In this document: one piece after another, positions 35,659-42,341 of the stretch
How the letters are laid out: every line of letters starts with the position of its first letter
Position numbering within the stretch: the first letter of the stretch is position 1
From: CAZIOH01 sp964540815
GTDB lineage: Bacteria > Myxococcota_A > Polyangia > Fen-1088
Assembly: GCA_964540815.1 (NCBI GenBank)
Contig: CAZIOH010000055.1
Coordinates: 1 to 42,341 of the forward strand
DNA: 42,341 nt
Reading direction: 5' to 3'
Translations under genes and position numbers: made by a program
Notes under the pieces: generated by a model
The model's input: only the letters and a program-made list of their open reading frames with translations
Database searches by the model: none
Told to the model about the DNA's origin: nothing

Positions 35659-37560
35659 TCACCCTCGCCTGGTCGACGCGCCTCGGTCGTCTCGGTCGTT
35701 CTCGATTCGGTCAGTCTTGCGGTGCCTCTTGCGGTGACTCTTGCCGTGCCTCTTGCGAACCCGAAGTGCGAGCATGACCATCCCCAGCAGCGCCAGGTCG
35801 TTCCGGGTCGCGACCGGGGACATGCGGCACGAGCAGCCGCCGCTTCCGGCCTGGGCGGCTCCGTTACCTGGTGCTTCGCCCGTGCCGATCTTGCCGCCAG
35901 CCCCGACCGCGCCAGGACTGGCGCCCTCGCCGCTGCCGGGCTGTCCCCCAGTTCCCGGGCTGCCACCGGATCCGAGCCCGCCGAGCCCGCCGGGTTCGCC
36001 GCCGGTCGCGGCTGCCATTCCGCTTCCGCCGGCCCCGGCGCCGGTCACGCCCCCGCTTGCCACGGCGCCCCCGGTTCCCGTCTTGCCACCACCCCCACTC
36101 CCCGTCGCGTCGCGCGCGTCGACGGGAGAGACCGCGGCATCGACCGGAGCTCCGGCGTCGGCAACGCCGGGCGGCATGGTGGTGCTGCTCCCCGGACAAG
36201 CGAGATCGGCCAGCTCGTTCAGGTATTCCTCGACGTTGGTGTAGCCATCGCCGTCGCTGTCTCCAGCGCCGTCGCTGGCGCTGTTCGGGTCGAGTCCATG
36301 CGCGATCTCCCAGGCATCCGGCATGCCGTCGCCGTCCGTGTCGAATCCCGCGGGTCGCGTCACCTGGGCCATGGCTGGTTGACCACCCACGTCGGCCTCG
36401 TCGGCGATGATGGCCCCCTTCGTTCCGAGGGAGCCAAGCTGGGCGACGAGGCGCGCCTCGACCGCATCCCGGTGCTGACAGGTCCCGGCCTGGGCCATCA
36501 CGCGCGCATAGGCATCCTCGGCGCTCAGCACCGTGACGGGCACGGGGGGCTTGCTGTGCGCCGCGGCCTCGAACGTCGGCGGCGTGGTGCCTGCGAAGTC
36601 CGCGTTGACCACCGCCCTCCCGTTGAGCTGGCCGTCCCGGTTCACGTCCACCATGTTGCCGGTCTGGTAGGCGTGGTCGGTGCTGGTGTAGAACGTGAAG
36701 AAATTCGCGACCGCCGACGGCCCCGCAATCAGATAGTTGCCAACGTAGTCCTCGTACCAGTCCGCCCCCGAGTGGCCTCCGATGATGCCGCCACCCGAGC
36801 CCCAGTCATAGACGACGTTGTTGATGCACTCCCCGTTGGCCTTGAACTTGGGGTTGCGCTCGTTGTTGTCGATCCACAGGTTGTGGGCGATGGTGATGTC
36901 CTGCTCGCCATCGATGATCGAGCCGAAGTTCTGCGGCGGCACGCCCTCGCCGACGATCGAGTTCTGCAGGGTCACGGTGGTGCTGGTCCCGGTGATGCCG
37001 AAGTTGTCCCAGCGTCCCCACTGGATGGAGACGTGATCGAAGATCATGCTCTGGCCGTCGGTGATGTTGACGGTCTTCTGCGCGCTTCCCGAGGTGTCAA
37101 TCATCCCCTGCCGGAAACGGAGATAGCGGACGACGATGTTGCTGCGGCTGCTGAAGCTGGTCTCCCGGCCGTAGATGGTGATGCCATCGCCGGGCGCGCT
37201 CTGACCCGCCAAGGTGATGTTGTCGCCGCCGATGACCAGGACCGAGCCGAGCTTGATCACGCCGCTGACGTCGAACACCACGATGCGGTTCGACCCGCTG
37301 ACGGCATCGCGCAGGGAGCCGGCCCCGGAATCGCCGAGGGTGGTGACATGAACCACCTGCCCCTTGCGCCCCCCCGCGACGGCAGCCGCAAAGCCCTCTG
37401 CCCCAGGGAAAGCCAGCGGAGCCGCGGCGGCCTCGCCCGCAGTCCACGCGAGCAGTCCGGTCGTCGCCACGACCATCACCAGCGCGGCGGCGCCGCGACG
37501 GGGGAGATGGCGGCGACGGGGGCGGAGACGGGAAGTGGGCGATACGGGCTCATGCGGCAA
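35659..37560 (-). CDS. Secreted pectate-lyase-like protein with Ca-binding repeats and C-terminal sorting tail
   Basis: A 633-aa protein. A signal peptide (LVMVVATTGLLAWTAGEAAAA) is followed by a PL1-like beta-helix lyase beginning AFPGAEGF (49-56), with VTTLGDSGAGSLRDAV (72-87), FDHVSIQWG (174-182) and NERNPKFKANG (233-243). Two acidic Ca-binding loops (DTDGDGMPDAWE 407-418, DSDGDGYTNVEEY 434-446) and a Gly/Ser/Ala-rich spacer follow. The end is GGCSCRM, a hydrophobic stretch (LALLGMVMLALRV) and a basic tail, resembling MYXO-CTERM. The tail continues about 30 residues beyond the first RKRH, which is unusual. The start is TTG 37560 with GGAGG 5 nt upstream. Confidence 0.88.
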   Translation of the reverse strand: MPHEPVSPTSRLRPRRRHLPRRGAAALVMVVATTGLLAWTAGEAAAAPLAFPGAEGFAAAVAGGRKGQVVHVTTLGDSGAGSLRDAVSGSNRIVVFDVSGVIKLGSVLVIGGDNITLAGQSAPGDGITIYGRETSFSSRSNIVVRYLRFRQGMIDTSGSAQKTVNITDGQSMIFDHVSIQWGRWDNFGITGTSTTVTLQNSIVGEGVPPQNFGSIIDGEQDITIAHNLWIDNNERNPKFKANGECINNVVYDWGSGGGIIGGHSGADWYEDYVGNYLIAGPSAVANFFTFYTSTDHAYQTGNMVDVNRDGQLNGRAVVNADFAGTTPPTFEAAAHSKPPVPVTVLSAEDAYARVMAQAGTCQHRDAVEARLVAQLGSLGTKGAIIADEADVGGQPAMAQVTRPAGFDTDGDGMPDAWEIAHGLDPNSASDGAGDSDGDGYTNVEEYLNELADLACPGSSTTMPPGVADAGAPVDAAVSPVDARDATGSGGGGKTGTGGAVASGGVTGAGAGGSGMAAATGGEPGGLGGLGSGGSPGTGGQPGSGEGASPGAVGAGGKIGTGEAPGNGAAQAGSGGCSCRMSPVATRNDLALLGMVMLALRVRKRHGKSHRKRHRKTDRIENDRDDRGASTRRG

Positions 37561-37659
37561 GGTGGCCTCCGACTGGACATCATAGGCGGCGTGCCGGTGA
37601 GCGCGGAAGTCCCGTCAGGGCGAATCGACCTCGGTGCCTGTCCTTAGGAGCCTGGGTCC

Positions 37660-38976
37660 TTAGCCGGGAACCGCGAACACCTGGACCGTCAGCTGATCGG
37701 TGGCGGAGTTGTCCGTGTACCCCGAGTCGTAGTACATGAACTGAATCGGGGCCCCGCCTCCGAGGTAGAGCAGGTAGTAGGTGTGATCCTTCCGCCAGAG
37801 GCCCCACCAGCGCAAGCGGGGCGTGACGGCGGTGTTGGCCTCGTCGACGCCGAGGCCATAGTCGACGTTGTTGTCGCCGATGTCCTCTTTTCCGGTGCCG
37901 TCGGCAGCCCAGTCCATCCAGTCCGCGTCGCCGAGGCCGAGGTTGGCGCCGCCGGTCTTTCCCGAGCCGGCGGCCTGAAGCAGGTAGACCGTGCCCTTCT
38001 CGGGGGTCATCTGCGTGTGGGCCATCTGCTTGTTGACCGGGACCTTCAGGGTCTCGAGCGGGGTGGTGATGGCAGGGGTCGGCGACAGGCGCCAGATCGA
38101 GACCACGATGCTGCCTGGGCTGGTGGTCGCGCCCGCTCGCACCAGCTTCACGGTGAGCGGGGTCCCCGCCCCGGTGAGGGTCATGTAGTAGGCGTGGTCG
38201 GCCCGGTAGGGTCCGAACCACTTCTTGCGGCCGGCGGTGGTTCCGCTCGTCACGCGCTCCACCTTGACGCCGACGTCGAGCCCGACGTCCGTGCCCGCCA
38301 CCAGGTCCTGCCCGACCGCGGCGGCGTCGCCGCCCCCGAACTCCGCGTCGGTCATGTCCGCTCCAGCCCCGACGCTCCCGGTCGCCTTCAGCAAGAACAA
38401 CTCTCCCTGGTCGAGCGACATCTTCGACGAGACGCTCTCGCCGGTTCCGGGCACCGCCAGAGTCTCGAGCACCGGGACGTTGGCTGCACCCGCTCCGCCT
38501 GCTTCGCCGCCTGCCGCGCTCGAAACCCCCGCACCCGCGCCACCGAAGTCGCCGCCGACGCCGCCGGCCGCGCCACGGCCCATCATGCCGCCGCTCGACG
38601 CACCCGCGCCGGCGGCATCGCCGGCTGCGCCCGAGGATCCCGCCGCTCCGCCGCTCGCGCTTCCGCCGGTCGCGCGCCCACCTCCGATGGCAGGGCTTCC
38701 GCCGGACGCGGAGCTCGCGGCGCTTCCCCCGGTGCCGGAGGCACCGCCAGAAGAGCCGAGACCCGCGGACCCGCCGCCGTCACCGATGCCGCCGCCGCTC
38801 GCGCCCATCCTCGTGCCCCCGCCGGTGCCCTTGTCCGCCGATCCGGGACCGGCGCTCGAGGCCGAGGAACACCCGACCCACCCGGCCAGGGCGATGACGA
38901 GCGCGGAGCAGGTCAACCGGGAGGTGTTCATTCGGGTCATTGGGGTCATTCTCGGGGCGCGTTGCACCTTGGTCAT
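37660..38976 (-). CDS. Lipoprotein with Gly/Ser spacer and two copies of an unrecognised domain
   Basis: A 438-aa protein. The signal peptide ends in WVGC and is followed by about 130 residues of Gly/Ser/Ala spacer, then two related domains. The first begins VPVLETLAVPGTGESVSSKM, the second TPLETLKVPVNKQMAHTQM. Each continues with a GELFLLKATGS / GTVYLLQAAGS strand, an acidic DAEF/DADW segment, a WFGPYRADHAYYMTL / WGLWRKDHTYYLLYL strand and a closing VVSIWRL / TVQVFAVP strand. The repeat looks like a beta-sandwich, perhaps carbohydrate-binding; I cannot name the family. Four in-frame ATGs (38976, 38949, 38940, 38931) make the start uncertain. Confidence 0.8.
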   Translation of the reverse strand: MTKVQRAPRMTPMTRMNTSRLTCSALVIALAGWVGCSSASSAGPGSADKGTGGGTRMGASGGGIGDGGGSAGLGSSGGASGTGGSAASSASGGSPAIGGGRATGGSASGGAAGSSGAAGDAAGAGASSGGMMGRGAAGGVGGDFGGAGAGVSSAAGGEAGGAGAANVPVLETLAVPGTGESVSSKMSLDQGELFLLKATGSVGAGADMTDAEFGGGDAAAVGQDLVAGTDVGLDVGVKVERVTSGTTAGRKKWFGPYRADHAYYMTLTGAGTPLTVKLVRAGATTSPGSIVVSIWRLSPTPAITTPLETLKVPVNKQMAHTQMTPEKGTVYLLQAAGSGKTGGANLGLGDADWMDWAADGTGKEDIGDNNVDYGLGVDEANTAVTPRLRWWGLWRKDHTYYLLYLGGGAPIQFMYYDSGYTDNSATDQLTVQVFAVPG

Positions 38977-39070
38977 TGCCGCCACAGTGTGCCTGAACCC
39001 GTGGTTCGGGTCAGCCGCGCGGAGGCTCGGCCCGCCCAGAGTGCGTGCCTGTCTGCCTGACTGACATCCG

Positions 39071-39715
39071 GTGACGACCGCGCCGCGCCCCGGCGTGCGA
39101 TGCGAAGCTCGACAGGCGCCGCCGCGCGCTGATACTCTGGCCGCGCTTGCCGCATTTTCAGGATCGTCAGCGCCTCTCGAGCTCGAGAGTGGCGTCGCGC
39201 TGCTGGCGTCGCTCGCGGCGAGGGATCTCGCACCAGCCGTGCTGGCCGAGGTCGCCATCCATCGCCGCGACGCGGGCGTGGCCATCGGCCTCGGCGTCCT
39301 CGCGGTGGGCACACACACCCTCGTGGTCGGGCCAGCCAGCGCCGCTGGCCCCGGGTAAGCGACCTGGCGACGCGTCGGGGGTGTCCTCGACGCGCGCTCG
39401 CTGCTGCGTGCGAAGACGGTCGCGCTCACGCTCGATGCGGGGTTCGCCCCGACGGCGCTCGATGTCGCCGGGCAGAGTTATCCCGTGACCGCGAGCGCGA
39501 CGCTGGTCGACCCGGGCTTCTTGGTTGGGCTGCGCGCGGGCTTTCGCGCGAGCGGATCTTCGCCCTGGCTCGAGGCGGCACGCGCGGCATGGCCACGCAC
39601 CCACACCGTTTCCGTCACGGGGACCGGCCGCAACCTGCCGGCGTTCGAGGCGTTCCTTGGGGAGGCGTCTCCCTCGGCCGAGGAGCGTGAAACGTTCGCG
39701 CCCCTCCCGACATGA
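39071..39715 (+). pseudogene. Probable broken gene with in-frame stop
   Basis: A GTG-started frame (39071) with strong GC3 coding bias runs to TAA at 39356-39358. The same frame then stays open with the same bias (VALTLDAGFAPTALDVAGQS, TASATLVDPGFLVGLRAGF) to a TGA at 39713-39715. The second part has no good start until GTG 39485, well inside the biased region. One gene interrupted by a stop fits best, giving about 214 codons. Alternatives are a sequencing error at 39356 or two short genes. Family not recognised. Confidence 0.4.
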
Positions 39716-39848
39716 CGCCCTGTAGCCGTCGTGTCACCGCCCACACCCACGTTCCACGTCCGAGCGCCTGTCGTCAGCGAGACGGTGCGTGCTCATCGTA
39801 ACTTTTTCGACGCGACCGACATGGGTTGATCAAAAGGAGCCACGCAAA

Positions 39849-41413
39849 ATGAAGACTGCCTTCGCCTTGACCATGACCGTGTTAGGCGCCGCCGCCGTCG
39901 CCGCCGTGCCGGCAGCGTGCAACAACCACACCGCCATCGGCGAGGTTCGCGACGCCGCGGTCGCCTCTGGTGGCATGGGCGGGAGTGGAGGCGCCGTGCT
40001 GGGCAGCGGCGGCGCCGTGCTGGGCAGCGGCGGCAACGGCAGCGGCGGGGTATTTCCCCCGAGCTCCTCGGGGGGANNNNNNNNNNNNNNNNNNNNNNNN
40101 NNNNNNNNNNNNNNNNNNNNNNNNNNNNNNNNNNNNNNNNNNNNNNNNNNNNNNNNNNNNNNNNNNNNNNNNNNNNGGGCAGCGGCGGCAACGGCAGCGG
40201 CGGGGTATTTCCCCCGAGCTCCTCGGGGGGAACACCGGGATCCGGCGGCCAGATGTCCGCCGCCGCTGGTGCCCCTGGCCTGGGGGGCGCTCCCGCCTCC
40301 AGTCACCTCGCCCTCGAGCCCTCCGTCACCTACCCTGTTCCCGGTGCCTTCGCTGTCGCCCTCGCCGACATGAACGGCGACCACGCGACCGACGTGGTCG
40401 CCCTCGGCGGGCCCGTCGCGACCGGAGGCGCCAACGGAAGTGGCGCGGCGTCCGGCGGTGCCCAGGGTGGTCAGTACGACGGCACCATCGTCTACGTCCT
40501 CGGCAACGATGGAAAAGGGGTCTTGGGTACCGCGGACAATGTGGGCATGGGCTACCTCAGCGCGATCGCGGTCGGGGACGTCGACGGAGACGGCAAGCCC
40601 GACCTCGCGGCCACGAATCCGAACAACGGAAGCGTCAACCTCTTCATCAACGACGGTGCAGGACGGCTGTCCGCCCCCACGAGCTACAGCGTCGGCAAGA
40701 ATCCCGTTGGCGTCATCATCGGCGATCTCGACCACGATGGTCACCTGGATATCGGGACCGCCAACCATGGCGACCCTTCACACAATGGCTCCGGGATCGG
40801 AGTTCTCCTCAACGCTGGACACGCAGCGTTCTTGGCGAGCACCTATGCTGCCGGGCCCAGCCCGAATTTCCTGCTCCTCGCCGATCTCAACGGGGACGGA
40901 CGCGGCTCTCTGGTGGTGGCCGATGATGCCGGGGGCGTGAGGGTCATGACCAACGACGGGATGGGACAATTCGGCGGGGCGACGGGCGTCAAGACCTACG
41001 CCGCCGGGAGCAGCCCGCATGCCCTCGCCAGCGGTGACCTCAATGGCGACGGAAGAGCCGACGTCGTCGTGGCGGGAGGTGGCGATGGCGGTGGAGGGAT
41101 TGGAATCCTGCTCAACGTCGGGAACGGGGCACTCGGGGCTGCCATCATCTACGGCGGAGACCGGTACCCGACGTCCGTCGCGGTGGGCGACCTCAACGGA
41201 GATGGCTACCCGGATCTGATCGTGTCTTTCATCAACTCCGGAACCATCGGCGTGTACCTCAACAACGGCACCGGAGCCTTCGGCGACCCCATCGGCTTCG
41301 AGACCGATGGGGCGGTGGCTTCCTTGGCGCTCGGAGACATGAATGGGGACGGGAAGCTCGACGTCGTCGCCGCCACGGTCAACGGTGTCGCCGTGTTGCT
41401 CAACGCGCGCTGA
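39849..41413 (+). CDS. FG-GAP/VCBS-repeat lipoprotein, interrupted by an assembly gap
   Basis: The start is ATG 39849 with AAGGAG about 9 nt upstream. A signal peptide (MKTAFALTMTVLGAAAVAAV) reaches PAAC, followed by a Gly/Ser spacer. After the gap, seven FG-GAP-type repeats can be read, including ADMNGDHATDVVALGG, GDVDGDGKPDLAA, GDLDHDGHLDIGTA, ADLNGDGRGSLVVA, GDLNGDGRADVVVAGG, GDLNGDGYPDLIVS and GDMNGDGKLDVVAA. Seven is the number for an integrin-like seven-bladed propeller, with Ca-binding DxNGDG loops. As written, the gap shifts the frame. Removing the N run and one copy of the flanking 55-bp repeat (155 bp) gives one open frame of 470 codons. Function unknown; such propellers often bind ligands or polysaccharide. 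Confidence 0.88.
39990..40031 (+). repeat. 21-bp tandem repeat in the spacer of the FG-GAP gene
   Basis: A 21-bp unit beginning GGCGCCGTGCTGGGCAGCGG occurs at 39990-40010 and again at 40011-40031, encoding a repeated GAVLGSG. It lies just before the assembly gap and overlaps the start of the 55-bp duplicated block. It probably explains why assembly broke here. Confidence 0.8.
40022..40231. other. Identical 55-bp blocks flanking the gap (unmerged contig ends)
   Basis: Bases 40022-40076 and 40177-40231 are identical over 55 bp, starting GGGCAGCGGCGGCAACGGCA and ending CCTCGGGGGGA. The left copy ends at the first N and the right copy begins right after the last N. Both read GSGGNGSGGVFPPSSSGG in their local coding frame. 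This is the pattern of two contig ends sharing one k-mer-length overlap. Confidence 0.9.
40077..40176. other. Assembly gap, exactly 100 N
   Basis: A run of exactly 100 N, the conventional length for a gap of unknown size. Its length should not be taken as real; see the flanking duplicated blocks and the interrupted FG-GAP gene. Confidence 0.98.
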
Positions 41414-41590
41414 CGCGAGCGGCGGTCGAGACGCTGTCAGGGCAGCGGGGAAGACCCAGCTCCCGACCCGAGCGCCGCCCGGTCGACCGCCCGGATTCGT
41501 GGTAGCTTGGGCCGCTGCTGGGCGGCGCGCCGGTTCGCCAGCAGGGACGATGCCCGGGTTGCGGGCACGCAAACGACAACGGGAGCTCTC

Positions 41591-42341
41591 ATGACCTTTG
41601 GAATCACGCGGACCCTTTCTCCGGCACTCGTCGGTTTGTTGCTGGCGGCGGGGTGTTCCACGAACAGCTCAGGGGGACCATCCTCAGGGACGGGCGGGGG
41701 CAAGTCCGCGGGCACCGGAGGCACGACCGCCGGCACCGGCGGGGCCGGCCCCGGCGGCACAGGGGGCACAGGGGCAATGCCTGCCGGGACGGGGGGCAGC
41801 AGCTCGCCGGGAACGGGGGGCGCCCCTTCGGCCAGCGGTGGAGCCAGCGCGGCCGGGACGGGGGGCTCTTCCGGGGGCAGCGGAGGTTTGGCCGGAGGGA
41901 CGGGCGGAAACGCCGCCGGCGGTGGCGGCGGCGCGGGGACGGGAGGCACGCCGGGGGGAGGCGGCGGGCAGTCGCCTGGCGGCGGTGGAAGCATGGCCAG
42001 TGGCGGCGGAAACGCCAACGGCGGCGCCAGCGGCAGCGGCGGCGCCAACGGTAACGCTGGATCACCCGGGCGGGGCACGGGCGGCGCCACGGTCGCCTGT
42101 CAGGCTCCCACCCCGGTCACCACGGGGGCCGCGGTCACCGTCACGGTGGATCTCGCCGCCGCCGCCACGACGAAGGTCAGCCCCGATCTGATGGGCATCC
42201 ACACCGCCGTCTACGATGGCCTCCTGACCACCTCCGCCACCACGGAGCAACTGTTGCGCGCGGCCGGCGTCACGTCGCTGCGCTATCCCGGCGGATCGTA
42301 CGCGGATCTGTATCACTGGGAGAGCCACACGGCGACGGACA
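41591..42341 (+). CDS. Lipoprotein with Gly-rich spacer and glycoside-hydrolase-like domain, truncated by the window end
   Basis: The start is ATG 41591 with GGGAG 5 nt upstream. The signal peptide ends in a good lipobox (LLLAAGC). About 145 residues of Gly/Ser/Thr spacer follow, then the beginning of a globular domain: VSPDLMGIHTAVYDG and then LRAAGVTSLRYPGGSYADLY. The RYPGG and YDG pattern recalls the N-terminal barrel of GH51/GH39-like arabinofuranosidase or xylosidase relatives, but only about 60 residues are visible, so the family is tentative. The gene continues past the window. It forms the last member of the surface-enzyme group. Confidence 0.7.
   Translation, partial: MTFGITRTLSPALVGLLLAAGCSTNSSGGPSSGTGGGKSAGTGGTTAGTGGAGPGGTGGTGAMPAGTGGSSSPGTGGAPSASGGASAAGTGGSSGGSGGLAGGTGGNAAGGGGGAGTGGTPGGGGGQSPGGGGSMASGGGNANGGASGSGGANGNAGSPGRGTGGATVACQAPTPVTTGAAVTVTVDLAAAATTKVSPDLMGIHTAVYDGLLTTSATTEQLLRAAGVTSLRYPGGSYADLYHWESHTATD

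Overview
The window is about 42 kb of very GC-rich DNA with dense coding on both strands. Hanks-type Ser/Thr kinases, many lipoproteins with long Gly/Ser-rich spacers, a MYXO-CTERM-like tail and frequent GTG/TTG starts point to a myxobacterium-like organism (Myxococcota, perhaps Polyangia). This is inference; there is no rRNA marker. A 100-N gap flanked by an identical 55-bp sequence on both sides shows that this is a draft, probably metagenomic, scaffold.

Layout. 1-353: repeats with no gene. 351-5777 (minus): a YgiQ-type radical SAM protein, a Ser/Thr kinase and soluble transhydrogenase SthA. 6007-7431 (plus): a pectate-lyase lipoprotein. 7459-11090: two coupled small membrane proteins (minus), then a siroheme nitrite/sulfite reductase and a partner of unknown function (plus). 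11234-12911: a compositionally different pocket with a lipoprotein and a GNAT acetyltransferase. 12948-14243 (minus): MurA with Asp in place of the catalytic Cys. 14319-32221: an exopolysaccharide (EPS) locus. 32323-42341: secreted or surface carbohydrate-active enzymes and lipoproteins (GH78 rhamnosidase, PL1-like lyase with a sorting tail, a two-repeat lipoprotein, a broken gene, a seven-repeat FG-GAP lipoprotein interrupted by the assembly gap, and a truncated glycosidase lipoprotein).

The EPS locus is the core of the window. Its minus-strand run, in transcription order, is GT2, membrane GT2 with QxxRW motif, Ser/Thr kinase, a 14-codon ORF with a strong Shine-Dalgarno, priming glycosyl-phosphotransferase, phosphopantetheinyl transferase (PPTase), an FHA-domain/polysaccharide co-polymerase fusion, an outer-membrane polysaccharide export (OPX) lipoprotein, a beta-barrel protein and MurA. 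The divergent plus-strand run is a WecG/TagA glycosyltransferase, a stand-alone adenylation-carrier-thioesterase protein, and a GT2/left-handed-beta-helix acyltransferase fusion. A GT4 closes the locus from the other side. No flippase, polymerase or ABC exporter is visible.

The most interesting reading is an EPS pathway with an NRPS-like arm. The A-T-TE gene overlaps the GT2-acyltransferase gene by GTGA, and a PPTase that could activate its carrier domain overlaps the priming transferase gene by TTGA. A second unusual element is the FHA domain on the chain-length co-polymerase, where a tyrosine-kinase module is often found, with a Ser/Thr kinase two genes upstream. Together they suggest an amino-acid- or acyl-decorated polysaccharide whose assembly is controlled by threonine phosphorylation. 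This is a hypothesis from gene context.
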